Shown one piece after another: positions 1 to 8,885 of a stretch of DNA of 64,000 nt. This stretch comes from Luteimonas endophytica (GTDB lineage Bacteria; Pseudomonadota; Gammaproteobacteria; Xanthomonadales; Xanthomonadaceae). Both the position numbers and the translations under genes were made by a program. The stretch spans positions 58,211 to 122,210 of the forward strand of contig NZ_JARXRM010000043.1 of NCBI RefSeq assembly GCF_029887875.1, read 5' to 3'. Position 1 is the first letter of the stretch; every line of letters starts with the position of its first letter. Below the pieces are notes generated by a model that was given only the letters and a program-made list of their open reading frames with translations, was not told the DNA's origin and searched no databases.

Positions 1-38
1 CGTTCGCGGCCGTGCGCCGGGCCGGCTCGCCGCTTCGC

Positions 39-650
39 TCAGTCGCCGTCGGTGGCCGCGCCGGCGGGCGTGTCGGCCGCCGCGGCACGCAGCAACGGCA
101 GCGGGTCGTAGGCGCCGCCGGCCCCGTAGATCCCGTAGTGCAGATGCGGGGAGGTGCCGCGCGCATTGCCGGTATCGCCGACCGTGCCGAGCACGCTGCC
201 GGGCCAGACCACCTCGCCCGGGGCCAGGGCCGGCGCCCAGGCGTCGAGGTGGGCGTAGTAGTGGCGCTCGCGCGCCGGCCCCAGCACCCAGACCTGGCGC
301 CCGCCGAGCCCGCTCTGGCGCACTGCGCCGACGATGCCGGGGGTCGCGCTGAGCACCTCGGTCCCGCGCGGCGCGAAGATGTCCACCCCTTCGTGGCGGC
401 GGTCCGCGCCGCGCGGGGCGCCGAACGTGTCGGCCACGCGTGCCGCCGCCACGCCGCGCACCGGCATCGCCAGCGACGCCGGTGGCGGCATCCGCGCCAG
501 CCTCCAGCCCATCCTTGCGCGCTCCATGAACGGCTGCTGCCAGGCCCAGGCGCCGGCGTATGCGGCGGCGACCAGCAGCAGCGCCCAGATCGACAGGCGC
601 ATGGCCGCCGCGCGGTAGTCGTGCTTCGGTGCTGCTGTCGGGCCGGTCAC
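39..650 (-). CDS. M23 family metallopeptidase, membrane-anchored
   Basis: Predicted zinc endopeptidase acting on peptidoglycan cross-links in the periplasm. One N-terminal hydrophobic segment (about residues 19-38) looks like an uncleaved anchor or signal. The M23 (LytM) core follows, with the first zinc ligands in RRHEGVDIFAP and the HxH ligand pair in SPHLHYGIYG. At 203 residues it is a minimal M23 enzyme with no LysM or SH3 domain. The start used is a GTG without a clear Shine-Dalgarno; an ATG at 602 would give 187 residues starting right at the hydrophobic segment and is equally plausible. Physiological target (growth, division or autolysis) cannot be told from sequence. Confidence 0.85.
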   Translation of the reverse strand: MTGPTAAPKHDYRAAAMRLSIWALLLVAAAYAGAWAWQQPFMERARMGWRLARMPPPASLAMPVRGVAAARVADTFGAPRGADRRHEGVDIFAPRGTEVLSATPGIVGAVRQSGLGGRQVWVLGPARERHYYAHLDAWAPALAPGEVVWPGSVLGTVGDTGNARGTSPHLHYGIYGAGGAYDPLPLLRAAAADTPAGAATDGD

Positions 651-700
651 TCGCCGAGGCTAGCGGCCCGGCGGTGAACCGGCCGTCGCGGAGAAGGCCT

Positions 701-1336
701 TCAGCCGGCCCGCAACTGGCGTTCGAGCCCGGCCTTCAGCGACTCGTCCAGCCCGAGCTGGCGGGCCAGTTCGTCGAGATAGGCGCGTTCCATGTAGTTC
801 TGCTCGTCCGCCACCATCAGGCTGGCCAGATACATTTCCGAGGCGATCTCGGGGGTGGCGCCGGCGCGCGCGACCTCGGCCGGGTCGAGCGGCTTCTCGA
901 GCTCGGCATGCATCCAGCGCTGCAGGTCGGCGTCGCCGGCGAGGCGGCGGAACTCGCCCTCGATGGTCTCGCGTTCGCGCGCGTCGATGTGGCCATCGGC
1001 CTTGGCCGCGGCCACCACGGCCTTGAGGATCGCCTCGCTGTGTACCTCGGCCTGCGGCGGCGGCAGCCGGTCCACGGTCTGCGGTTCCGGCGCGGAGGTC
1101 TGCTGCTGGCGCTGGTACTCGCCGTAGGCGCGATAGGCCATCACCCCGATCGCCGCCAGCCCGCCGTAGGTGGCCAGCTTGCGGGTGGTGCGGTTGCGGC
1201 CGAGCAGCAGCCCGAGCATGCCGCCGCTGACGGCGCCCTTGCCGAAGTCGGATTCGAGCACGCCCTTGCGGTCGCCGCTGGAGCCGCCGGGCAGGTTGGA
1301 TTTGAGCAGATGGTCGAGAAATCCCTGGAGTTGCAT
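701..1336 (-). CDS. DUF533 / TerB-like inner-membrane protein (YebE type)
   Basis: A 211-residue protein of the DUF533 family (YebE in enterobacteria). It has a glycine-rich hydrophobic segment (about residues 35-68, including GAVSGGMLGLLLG) and a C-terminal helical TerB-like domain with acidic clusters (about residues 95-205). The family is widespread in Proteobacteria and no biochemical role is established; the TerB fold has been linked to metal or envelope stress sensing, which is only suggestive here. It follows the HU-like gene on the same strand, but a strong hairpin separates the two, so they are probably separate transcripts. Confidence 0.85.
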   Translation of the reverse strand: MQLQGFLDHLLKSNLPGGSSGDRKGVLESDFGKGAVSGGMLGLLLGRNRTTRKLATYGGLAAIGVMAYRAYGEYQRQQQTSAPEPQTVDRLPPPQAEVHSEAILKAVVAAAKADGHIDARERETIEGEFRRLAGDADLQRWMHAELEKPLDPAEVARAGATPEIASEMYLASLMVADEQNYMERAYLDELARQLGLDESLKAGLERQLRAG

Positions 1337-1387
1337 CGTCGTATCCGGAGGGGTTGTCGTATCCCGCGAAACGGGACGGAAGGGTTC

Positions 1388-1430
1388 AAAGAAAAGGCCG
1401 GGCGCTCCTGCGGAGCGGACCGGCCCTTTC
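1388..1430 (-). terminator. Rho-independent terminator after the HU-like gene
   Basis: On the minus strand a GC-rich stem (GGGCCGG pairing with CCGGCC, extended by CGCTCC/GGAGCG around a GCA loop) is followed by TTTTCTTT. It lies 40 nt past the stop of the HU-like gene and before the DUF533 gene. Confidence 0.75.
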
Positions 1431-1470
1431 GATCATGCCCGGAAGCGGAGCGTTCCGGGCCTCGCCGCGA

Positions 1471-1860
1471 TCAGGCGGCGGCGTCCTTGAGCTTCTTCAG
1501 CGGGCGCACCTTGACCTTCACCGAGGCCGGCTTGGCGGCGAACCACTGCTCTTCCTTCGTGAAGGGGTTGATGCCCTTGCGCTTGGCCTTGGCGGGAACC
1601 TTGACGGCGGTGATCTTCAGCACGCCCGGCAGGGTAAAGGTGCCGGCGCCCTTCTTGCTGACCGAGGCGGCGATGGTGCCTTCGAGCGCGGCCATCACGG
1701 CGCGCACGTCCTTGGCGGCGACGCCGGAGGTGTCGGCAATGTGGGCCACAAGGCCGGACTTGCTCAGGGACTCCTTGATCGGCTTCTGGGCGGTCGGCTT
1801 GGCAGCCGCCTTCTTCGGGGCAGCGGCTTTCTTGACCGCCTTTTTCGCTTTCTTCGCCAT
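1471..1860 (-). CDS. HU/IHF-family DNA-binding protein with lysine/alanine-rich N-terminal tail
   Basis: A nucleoid-associated protein of 129 residues. Residues 1-28 are a Lys/Ala/Pro tail (MAKKAKKAVKKAA...) resembling eukaryotic histone H1 tails; the HU fold covers about residues 30-120, with the DNA-binding arm region near GINPFTKEEQWFAAKPA. The ATG at 1860 is chosen because AACAGGAAAC sits just upstream and the protein then begins directly with the basic tail; an in-frame upstream start would add 18 unrelated residues. A sigma-70-like promoter lies about 57 nt upstream. Tailed HU proteins are known in xanthomonads. The tail probably adds non-specific DNA affinity (inference). Confidence 0.92.
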   Translation of the reverse strand: MAKKAKKAVKKAAAPKKAAAKPTAQKPIKESLSKSGLVAHIADTSGVAAKDVRAVMAALEGTIAASVSKKGAGTFTLPGVLKITAVKVPAKAKRKGINPFTKEEQWFAAKPASVKVKVRPLKKLKDAAA

Positions 1861-1916
1861 GTTTCCTGTTCCGTGATGGATGAATGTAGGTGGGCCGGAC
1901 ATCGCCCGGCACACGG

Positions 1917-1945
1917 AATGTAGGGCATGCGCGCGCTGCCGCCAA
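1917..1945 (-). promoter_or_regulatory. Sigma-70-type promoter of the HU-like gene
   Basis: On the minus strand TTGGCG (1945-1940) and TACATT (1922-1917) are separated by exactly 17 nt. A run of T residues upstream (about 1952-1972) could act as an UP element. The predicted 5' leader is about 50 nt. Confidence 0.6.
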
Positions 1946-1963
1946 TAGGAAAACGCAAAAAAA

Positions 1964-2404
1964 CTAGGGTTTTTTCGCCTGCGGCCGACCTGCAGGATCC
2001 ATGCCCGGCCCCGGGCGGCGAGGCGGCCAGCGCCACCAGCAGCCCGCGAGCAGGAGCGCGAACGCGCTGTAGGCGGCCACGAACACCCACCACTGCGCCT
2101 CGAAGAAGATCAGCCTCGACAGCCAGTGCTGGACGAAGGACTCGCCGTAGCTGACCTGCCCCGCATGGCTTCGCAGCGCCTGCTCCCAGACGGTCAGCGG
2201 ACACAGCCGCCCCAGCCAGGCTTGCGCGGCGATCCCGACCATCAGTGCCAGATGCACGATCCGGAATCCGCGATGGCGCACCCAGCGCCAGCCGAGCGGC
2301 CCGCCGGCCAGGATCCCCAACGCGCCGACCACCACGAAGGCGACGATGGCCGCGTGCGCGGCCAGGACCGCATCGGCGAGCAGTGCGGCGAACCCGGCGC
2401 TCAT
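1964..2404 (-). CDS. DUF2784 integral membrane protein
   Basis: A 146-residue protein with three to four predicted transmembrane helices (about residues 5-35, 45-65, 95-125). It carries the DUF2784 signature WLGRLCPLTVWEQALR, with the conserved C-P-L-T stretch. The family has no assigned function. An A/T-rich imperfect hairpin around 1957-1975 overlaps the stop codon and may end transcription. It is divergent from the pseudopilin gene with about 300 nt between them. Confidence 0.85.
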   Translation of the reverse strand: MSAGFAALLADAVLAAHAAIVAFVVVGALGILAGGPLGWRWVRHRGFRIVHLALMVGIAAQAWLGRLCPLTVWEQALRSHAGQVSYGESFVQHWLSRLIFFEAQWWVFVAAYSAFALLLAGCWWRWPPRRPGPGMDPAGRPQAKKP

Positions 2405-2703
2405 GCCCGCACCGGCGCCCGGCCGCGACGAGCCGCCGCCTGCGCCTGGAAGCGGAGGAGCGGGTGGAACGCCGTTGCGGCGCTTGCCGAGGTCGGCGGA
2501 TCGCCTGGGAAGCCGAGGGTCGTCACCGGCGCATTATCGCCCGATCGAAGACCTTCGCCGGGAACTGGGCCGCATCGCGGCAGCGGCCCCGGACTACAGT
2601 TTGGGCGACTGCCGCCGTTATCCCGGGGGCAGCGTTCACGATCGTTTCCCCCGGATGGTGAACAATGAGGTCCCGCCATTCACCACGGGGGGGATGGGCA
2701 CAG
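2405..2703. other. Intergenic region between DUF2784 gene and pseudopilin gene
   Basis: A 299-nt divergent spacer with no supported gene. It contains a possible -10 (TACAGT near 2595) and short TTCAC/GTGAA half-sites near 2635-2685 that could be an operator. No RNA gene or repeat was recognised. Confidence 0.4.
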
Positions 2704-3198
2704 ATGAGCAGGTACCGGCAAACGGCAGCGGGTGGCCGCCTCCACGGGCGCGGCCGGGCCGTTGGCTTCACGCTGGTGGAGCTGATGTTTGCCGTGTCCA
2801 TTGCCGTAGTGATCTCAATGCTGGCGATTGGTCAATTCACCGAGCACATCGAGCATTCGAGGGTCGAGGCAGCCAAGGCGGATATCCTGATGATCTCCAT
2901 GGACATCCAGCGCTATCGCAACGACCACGGGACCCTGCCGGGCTCGCTGGTGGATGTAGGCCGTGGCGGTTATCTGGATCCATGGAAGAACCCCTACCAC
3001 TACCAAGATCTCACCGGCAAGGGCGCCAAGGGCAAGGCGCGGAAAGATAAACGGCTCAATCCGCTCAATTCCGACTTCGACCTCTTCAGCGCCGGCAAGG
3101 ACGGCGTGTTCAAGACCCAGGTCGACAACAAGGACAGCCTAGACGACGTCATCCGCGCGCGCGACGGCTCGTTCATCGACCTGGCGGAAAAGTTCTGA
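2704..3198 (+). CDS. Type II secretion / type IV pilin-like major pseudopilin (GspG-like)
   Basis: A 164-residue class III signal-peptide protein. A 21-residue basic leader ends in G, and prepilin peptidase would cleave at G|FTLVELM, leaving the conserved Glu at mature position 5. The hydrophobic spine follows. The C-terminal half has the GspG-type pattern, with DPWKNPYHYQ and DLFSAGKDG resembling the calcium-site loop of GspG (D-x-x-S-x-G-x-D-G). The start at 2704 is preferred because it gives a normal leader and has a G-rich Shine-Dalgarno-like run; an ATG at 2665 would add 13 residues. No other secretion or pilus genes are nearby. The next gene, a c-di-GMP protein, starts 4 nt after its stop, so the two are co-transcribed. 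Confidence 0.85.
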   Translation: MSRYRQTAAGGRLHGRGRAVGFTLVELMFAVSIAVVISMLAIGQFTEHIEHSRVEAAKADILMISMDIQRYRNDHGTLPGSLVDVGRGGYLDPWKNPYHYQDLTGKGAKGKARKDKRLNPLNSDFDLFSAGKDGVFKTQVDNKDSLDDVIRARDGSFIDLAEKF

Positions 3199-3202
3199 GC
3201 CC

Positions 3203-5995
3203 ATGCACCCGCCGTCCGGCCCGCGGATGAAGCGCGTCTTCCTGGCCACGCGCTTCGGCCGGCGCATCTTCCTGATGTTCTGCCTGGCGGCGCTGGTGCC
3301 GGCGGTCGCCGTGTTCTGGATGACCTGGCGCGCCTCGACCGCCAACGCCGAGGCGTCCGCGATGCGCGGATTGCACCAGGCCAACAAGAGCTACGCCCTG
3401 GGCGTGTTCCAGCGTCTGTATACCGCGCGCCAGGCGCTGGCCGCGGCCGAACCGGAGGTGCTGGGGGAGGGGGAAGGCGGCGAAGTGCTGTCGATGTTCT
3501 TCAGCGACGTGGTGGTGTTCGAAGCGCCCGACCACGGGCTCCTGCTCCCGTCCGGCCGGTTCCGGCAAGGGCTGCGCGACGCCGGCATCCCGCCGCGTTC
3601 CGAAGTGATGGTGCTCGCGCCGGAGGTGGCCGGCCGTGCGCACGACGTGGTCCTGCTCAGGCGTATTCCCGGCAGCGGGCAGGGCACCGTGATCGCCGGG
3701 CGCCTGGACCGCGCCTACCTATGGGGAAATCCCGAGGAGATCGGCAACGCGGTGCGCATCTGCGTGGAGGCAGCGGGCGGGGCACGGCTGTTCTGCGGCG
3801 GTGAGCGCGAACCCGGGGGTGACGGCGCGCGCCGCGTCGAAACCGAATGGACCCTGTTCATCAAGCCGCAGTTCGACGCGCCCGACTGGATCTTCACCGC
3901 CACCACCGAGGCGCCGGGTGCGCTCGCGCACTATCGGCGGCTGGTGGCGCCGGTCATGGTGGGGATCCTGCTGTTGGCGATGCTGCTCAGTTCGCTGCAG
4001 ATCCGTCGCGTGGTCGGCCCGCTGGAAGTGCTGCTCGGCAGGATCCGCGCGTTCGGCGGGGGCGGGCCGCGCATCGGCGCCGCGGAGAAGGACGAGTTCG
4101 GGCTGCTGTCGGATACCTTCGACGACATGCGCGCCCGCATTACCCAGCAACTGGACACCCTGAGGATCCTGTCGGAAATCGACCATCTGATCCTGGCCCG
4201 GGTCCCGCTCGAGGAGGTGATCGAGCTCGTGATCGCCAGGATCGCGGAGGTCACCGACGGCGCCGGTGTCTGCGTGCTGCTGTCTCGACCCGAGGATGGC
4301 CAGGGCGGCAGGTGCCATGGGCGCGCGCGCGGCGCGGACCGGAGCACGGAGGTTCCGGTGGCGGAGGTGCCGCCGGCGCTGCGACGCATGTCGCCGCGGG
4401 CCGGGGCCCCCGGAGCGGTGCTGGAAGCGGGGGAACTCGGACCTGCCGCGCCGCTGCGCGAAGGCGATGCCGGGCGCGCCGAATCGCATGTGTGGGCGAT
4501 CGCCCTCGGCGGCGAGGGCGAAACCCGCATCTGGCTGCTGCTCGGTCGCCAGGACGATAGCCGGCTGGCGGAACATCTGCAGGGGCAGGTGCGCGACCTG
4601 GCCGAACGCATCGCCGTTGCGGCCGCGTTCGTGAAGCACCAGGACCTGCTGCTCTACCAGGCCAGGCACGACCTGCTCACCGGGCTGCCCAACCGGCTGG
4701 CCACCTTCGAGGCGCTCGCCGAAGCCATCGAGGCGGCGCGGCCGTCGGCCCAGGCCTTCGCCGTGGCCTTCGTCGACCTCGACCGCTTCAAGGCGATCAA
4801 CGACGGCCTGGGCCACGCGCTGGGCGACGACATCCTGGTCCAGAGCGGGGAGCGGATCCGCGCCAGCCTGGGCCCCGGGGATTTCGTCGGCCGGTTCGGG
4901 GGCGACGAGTTCTTCCTGATCCTGCGGGGCGCGTCGCGGCCGGACGCGGTGGTCGCGGCGATGGCGCGGGTGGACGAGGCGTTCGCGCGGCCGATCGTGG
5001 TCGGCCATCGCGAATTCCACCAGCGCTTCAGCGCCGGGGTTGCGTTCTTCCCGCGCGACGGGGTGGACGCCGGCGTACTGGTACGCAATGCCGACGTGGC
5101 GATGTACCGGGCCAAGCAGACCGGCGGCGCACGCACCGCGTTCTTCGAGACCGAGATGAACCGGCGCGCGGAAGCGCGCGTGCAGATGGAGAACGAGCTG
5201 CGCGTGGCGATCCAGGAGGGACAGATCGAGCTGCACTACCAGCCGCGCGTGGACAGCCGCGACGACCGCATCATCGGGGTCGAGGCGCTGGCGCGCTGGA
5301 TGCACCCGAACCGCGGCATCGTCCCGCCCGACGAGTTCATCGGCCTGGCGGAGGAATGCGGGCTGATCGAGCCGCTGGGCAAGCTGGTGCTCGACAAGGC
5401 CTGCCGGCAGATGGCCGAGTGGCAGCGCATGGGCTTCGATCTGGGGGTGGTGGGCGTCAACATCTCCGGCCACCAGCTGCGCTCCGGGCGCCTGCGCGAC
5501 TACGTTCGCGAAGCGATCGCGGCCAACGGGATCGCCCCCGCACGCCTGGAGCTGGAGGTCACCGAGACCATGCTGGTGCTGGACAGCGATTCGGGAATGG
5601 CGCAGCTGCAGGCGATCCGCGAGCTCGGGGTGAAGGTGGCGATCGACGATTTCGGCACCGGCTATTCGTCGCTGGCGTACCTGACCCGCCTGCCCAGCGA
5701 CACCCTCAAGATCGATCGCGCGTTCGTGATCGACCTGCTGGAGGGCGATCCTGCGGTGGAGGCCGTGGTGCGCTCGATCATCGCCATCGCCCGCGACCTG
5801 GGCAAGGGCGTGGTGGCAGAAGGCCTGGAATCGATGGAGCAGGTGCGCATGCTGGGCGCGTGGGGCTGCCACGTGATCCAGGGCTACGTGTACGCCCGCC
5901 CGCTGACCGCGAACGGAATCACCGGGATCCTGCTCAACGGCGGGATCGTCACCCCGGCCGGAACGCTGGAATCGGTCGCGATGCCGGGCGCCTGA
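3203..5995 (+). CDS. Membrane GGDEF-EAL c-di-GMP signalling protein with HAMP and GAF domains
   Basis: A 930-residue dual-domain protein predicted to make and/or degrade cyclic di-GMP at the inner membrane. Order: transmembrane helix (about 22-42), periplasmic sensor region (43-245), second helix (about 252-270), HAMP (about 270-320), GAF-like region (about 325-470), GGDEF (about 485-650; motif GGDEF intact near 566) and EAL (about 670-915). EAL residues look complete: EALARW, VNISG, E in LEVTETM, DDFGTGYSSL, the K of LKIDRAF, AEGLES and the final IQGY. The inhibitory I-site is lost (GPGD where RxxD is expected). A start at 3227 (MKRVF) is also possible. Co-operonic with the pseudopilin upstream, which suggests control of a pilus-like or secretion function (inference). 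Confidence 0.93.
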   Translation: MHPPSGPRMKRVFLATRFGRRIFLMFCLAALVPAVAVFWMTWRASTANAEASAMRGLHQANKSYALGVFQRLYTARQALAAAEPEVLGEGEGGEVLSMFFSDVVVFEAPDHGLLLPSGRFRQGLRDAGIPPRSEVMVLAPEVAGRAHDVVLLRRIPGSGQGTVIAGRLDRAYLWGNPEEIGNAVRICVEAAGGARLFCGGEREPGGDGARRVETEWTLFIKPQFDAPDWIFTATTEAPGALAHYRRLVAPVMVGILLLAMLLSSLQIRRVVGPLEVLLGRIRAFGGGGPRIGAAEKDEFGLLSDTFDDMRARITQQLDTLRILSEIDHLILARVPLEEVIELVIARIAEVTDGAGVCVLLSRPEDGQGGRCHGRARGADRSTEVPVAEVPPALRRMSPRAGAPGAVLEAGELGPAAPLREGDAGRAESHVWAIALGGEGETRIWLLLGRQDDSRLAEHLQGQVRDLAERIAVAAAFVKHQDLLLYQARHDLLTGLPNRLATFEALAEAIEAARPSAQAFAVAFVDLDRFKAINDGLGHALGDDILVQSGERIRASLGPGDFVGRFGGDEFFLILRGASRPDAVVAAMARVDEAFARPIVVGHREFHQRFSAGVAFFPRDGVDAGVLVRNADVAMYRAKQTGGARTAFFETEMNRRAEARVQMENELRVAIQEGQIELHYQPRVDSRDDRIIGVEALARWMHPNRGIVPPDEFIGLAEECGLIEPLGKLVLDKACRQMAEWQRMGFDLGVVGVNISGHQLRSGRLRDYVREAIAANGIAPARLELEVTETMLVLDSDSGMAQLQAIRELGVKVAIDDFGTGYSSLAYLTRLPSDTLKIDRAFVIDLLEGDPAVEAVVRSIIAIARDLGKGVVAEGLESMEQVRMLGAWGCHVIQGYVYARPLTANGITGILLNGGIVTPAGTLESVAMPGA

Positions 5996-6014
5996 GCGGC
6001 GCGACCGACGCTGC

Positions 6015-8078
6015 TCAATCCTCCTCCTGCCGCGGCCGCCAGCCCTCGGTCAGCCGCTGCTGCACCTGCGGCGGCACCGGTTCGTAGTGGCTGAAATCGA
6101 TCGCGTAACGCCCGCGCCCGGCGGTGACGGACTTCAGCTCGGCCGCGTAGCCTTCCAGCTCCGACAGCGGCACCTGGGCCTTGACCACGATCTCGCCGCC
6201 CCGGGTCGCGTCGGTGCCGTTGATGCGCGCGCGCTTGCCGGCCAGGCCGCCGCTGATGTCGCCCATGTGTTCTTCCGGCGCGTGCACCTCGAGGTCGACG
6301 ATCGGCTCGAGCACCTGCGGCCGGGCCCTGGCCACCGCATCCAGGAACGCCTTGCGGCCGGCGGCGACGAACGCCACTTCCTTGCTGTCGACCGGATGGT
6401 GCTTGCCGTCATGCACCGTCACCCGCAGGTCCTGTATCGGATAGCCGGCCACCGCGCCGCTGCGCAGCACCTCGCGCACCCCCTTCTCGACCGCCGGGAT
6501 CAGCTGCCCCGGGATCACCCCGCCCTTGACCTCGTCGGCGAACTCGAAACCGGCGCCGCGCGGCAGCGGTTCTACCCGCAGGAACACCTCGCCGAACTGC
6601 CCGGCGCCGCCGGTCTGCTTCTTGTGGCGATGATGGCCCTCGGCGGCGGCGCCCACGGTCTCGCGGTACGCGATCCGCGGCGGCCGGGTCTCCACCGCGA
6701 TGCCGTGGCGCTCGCGCAGGCGCTCCAGGTGGATGCGCAGGTGCAGGTCGGACAGGCCGTGGATCACCGTCTCGTTGGTCTCGACCTCGTGTTCGACCCG
6801 GAAACAGGGATCCTCCTCGGCCATCTTGTGCAGCGCGTTGGCGAGCTTCTGCTCCTGGCCGCGGCTGCCGGCCTCGATCGCCAGGCCGAACATCGGCCGC
6901 GGGAACTCCAGCGGCGCCAGGTGAATGTGGTCTTCGTCGTGGCTGTCGTGCAGCACCGCGTCGAAGTGCAGTTCGTCCACCTTGGCGACCGCGGCGATGT
7001 CACCGGGCACCGCATGCTCGATCTCGATGTGGTCCTTGCCGTGCACCCGGAACAGGTGGCCGACCCTGAAAGGCTTGCGGCCATCGTCGACGAACAGCTG
7101 CGTCTCCCTGCGCACCGTGCCCTGGTAGACGCGGAAGATGCCGAGCTTGCCGACGAACGGATCGTGGACGATGCGGAACACGTCGGCGACCACGTGGGCG
7201 TCCGGATCGGGCGAGAGCACGAGCGGGGCGGCGTCCGCACCGCTGCCCTTGAGGAACTGCGGCGGGTTCGCCTCGCCCGGATGCGGGAACAGCTTCGCCG
7301 CGGCGTCGAGCAGATCGCGCACGCCGGTGCCGGTTCGCGCGGAGACGAAGCAGACCGGGATCAGGTGGCCCTCGCGCAGGCACTGCTCGAATGCGTCGTG
7401 CAGCTGCTCCCCGGACAGCGCCTGCTCGCCCTGGTCGAGATAGCGGTCCATCACAGACTCGTCGATCTCCACCACCTGGTCGAGGATCCGCTGGTGCCAG
7501 TCGGCCACCGCGCCGAGGTCGCTGTCGCCGCCGTCCCGGCCGAAGCAGTCGACCACCCTGGTAGCGCCGCCCGCCGGCAGGTTGAGCGGCAGCACCTCCG
7601 CTCCGAACTCCTCGCGCAGGTCGGCGAGGACCCGGGCGCAGTCCGCGTCCTCGGCGTCGATGCGGTTGATCACCAGCGCCCGGCAGCGCCCGCGTTCGGC
7701 GGCCCGCTCCATCAGCCTGCGGGTGCCGTATTCGACCCCGGCCGCGGCATCGACCACGATCGCCACGGTCTCCACCGCGGCCAGGGCCGCCAGGGCCGGG
7801 CCGCGGAAGTCCGGGTAGCCGGGGGTGTCGATGAGGTTGAGGTGCACCTGCTGGCCGCCGCCAGGCGCGTGGTCGACGCTGGCGATGGCGGCGTCGATGG
7901 AGTGGCCGCGCGCCTTCTCCAGCGGATCGTGGTCGGAGACGGTGTTGCCGCGCTCGATGCTGCCTGCCGCCTGCATGGCCCCGCCGGCGTGCAGCAGCGC
8001 CTCGAAGAGGGTGGTCTTGCCGGCGCCCGGGTGCCCGGCGAGGGCGATGTTGCGGATCTGCGCTGTCGAATACGGCAT
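6015..8078 (-). CDS. Elongation factor G-like GTPase (EF-G paralogue)
   Basis: A 687-residue translational GTPase with EF-G domain order: G domain (1-270), domain II (about 285-390), then III, IV and V. The P-loop is GHPGAGKT (15-22). Two hallmark residues differ from canonical EF-G: the G3 motif is DTPGY (84-88), with Tyr for the catalytic His, and the G4 motif is NRID (138-141) instead of NKxD. This marks the EF-G-like subgroup found beside the true fusA in many bacteria, whose role is unsettled. It is away from str-operon genes. The ATG at 8078 is chosen for the upstream GGAGGAA; an earlier in-frame start at 8120 lacks one. Confidence 0.88.
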   Translation of the reverse strand: MPYSTAQIRNIALAGHPGAGKTTLFEALLHAGGAMQAAGSIERGNTVSDHDPLEKARGHSIDAAIASVDHAPGGGQQVHLNLIDTPGYPDFRGPALAALAAVETVAIVVDAAAGVEYGTRRLMERAAERGRCRALVINRIDAEDADCARVLADLREEFGAEVLPLNLPAGGATRVVDCFGRDGGDSDLGAVADWHQRILDQVVEIDESVMDRYLDQGEQALSGEQLHDAFEQCLREGHLIPVCFVSARTGTGVRDLLDAAAKLFPHPGEANPPQFLKGSGADAAPLVLSPDPDAHVVADVFRIVHDPFVGKLGIFRVYQGTVRRETQLFVDDGRKPFRVGHLFRVHGKDHIEIEHAVPGDIAAVAKVDELHFDAVLHDSHDEDHIHLAPLEFPRPMFGLAIEAGSRGQEQKLANALHKMAEEDPCFRVEHEVETNETVIHGLSDLHLRIHLERLRERHGIAVETRPPRIAYRETVGAAAEGHHRHKKQTGGAGQFGEVFLRVEPLPRGAGFEFADEVKGGVIPGQLIPAVEKGVREVLRSGAVAGYPIQDLRVTVHDGKHHPVDSKEVAFVAAGRKAFLDAVARARPQVLEPIVDLEVHAPEEHMGDISGGLAGKRARINGTDATRGGEIVVKAQVPLSELEGYAAELKSVTAGRGRYAIDFSHYEPVPPQVQQRLTEGWRPRQEED

Positions 8079-8323
8079 GTGGCCGTTCCTCCCTGGCTGG
8101 GTGCTGGAAGTGGCCGTCATGGCTGTCCGCGGGGGAGCGCTGCCGTCCGAGCGGCGCTCGGCGGGCGGTCATGGCGGGAAGGCACAGTAACGCCTGCCCG
8201 AACGCAGCGTCCCGTTGCATCGCAGCAAACCAGACGCGGGGCTAACGCGCGGGTCGCTACCCTGCCGTGAACGGCTCGGGGATCCACCGGGCCGCGTTTC
8301 CGCATCGACCGATGGAGAACACG

Positions 8324-8758
8324 ATGGGCATTTCGCGCAAGGCCACCGCACGCTGGGAAGGCGATCTCAAGTCCGGCCGGGGCAGCCTCAGCACCCCGCA
8401 GAGCGGGCTGATGGACGGCACCCGGTACGGGTTCAACAGCCGCTTCGGCGACGAGAAGGGCACCAACCCCGAGGAACTGATCGCCGCGGCGCACGCCGGC
8501 TGCTTCAGCATGGCGCTGGCGGCGGCGCTCACCGAGGCCGGCCACCCGCCGGACAGCATCGACACCAGCGCGCAGGTCGACCTGTCCATGGACGGCGGCC
8601 CCACGCTGACCGCGATCCGGCTGAAGACCAGGGCGACCGTGCCCGGCATCGACGCCACCCGGTTCCGCGCCATCGCCGACGACGCCAAGCAGAACTGCCC
8701 GGTGTCCAAGGCGCTGTCCGCGGTGCCGATCGAACTGGAGGCGGAGCTGCTGGGCTGA
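8324..8758 (+). CDS. osmC: OsmC family organic hydroperoxide reductase
   Basis: A 144-residue thiol peroxidase of the OsmC/Ohr fold, which detoxifies organic and inorganic hydroperoxides in the cytoplasm. Both redox cysteines are visible, in AAAHAGCFSMAL and in DDAKQNCPVSKAL. The start at 8324 (MGISRK) is preferred over 8267 because GGAG lies 6 nt upstream and the shorter form matches the family's usual length. It is transcribed divergently from the EF-G-like gene, with no obvious operon partner. Confidence 0.93.
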   Translation: MGISRKATARWEGDLKSGRGSLSTPQSGLMDGTRYGFNSRFGDEKGTNPEELIAAAHAGCFSMALAAALTEAGHPPDSIDTSAQVDLSMDGGPTLTAIRLKTRATVPGIDATRFRAIADDAKQNCPVSKALSAVPIELEAELLG

Positions 8759-8885
8759 ACCAGGCCGGCCCGAGCGGCGGATCCTCCGCTGAGGGTCGAT
8801 GCGAGGTGGCGGGCCCGTCCTGCACGCGATTGCCGGTAGTGGCGGCGGTCGGCATAGTGGTCGTTTTCGGACACGGGGAACTCGC

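Noticed and set aside
3719..5872. 717-residue minus-strand frame inside the GGDEF-EAL gene
   Set aside because: Composition is that of a shadow frame; the plus strand encodes conserved GGDEF and EAL motifs.
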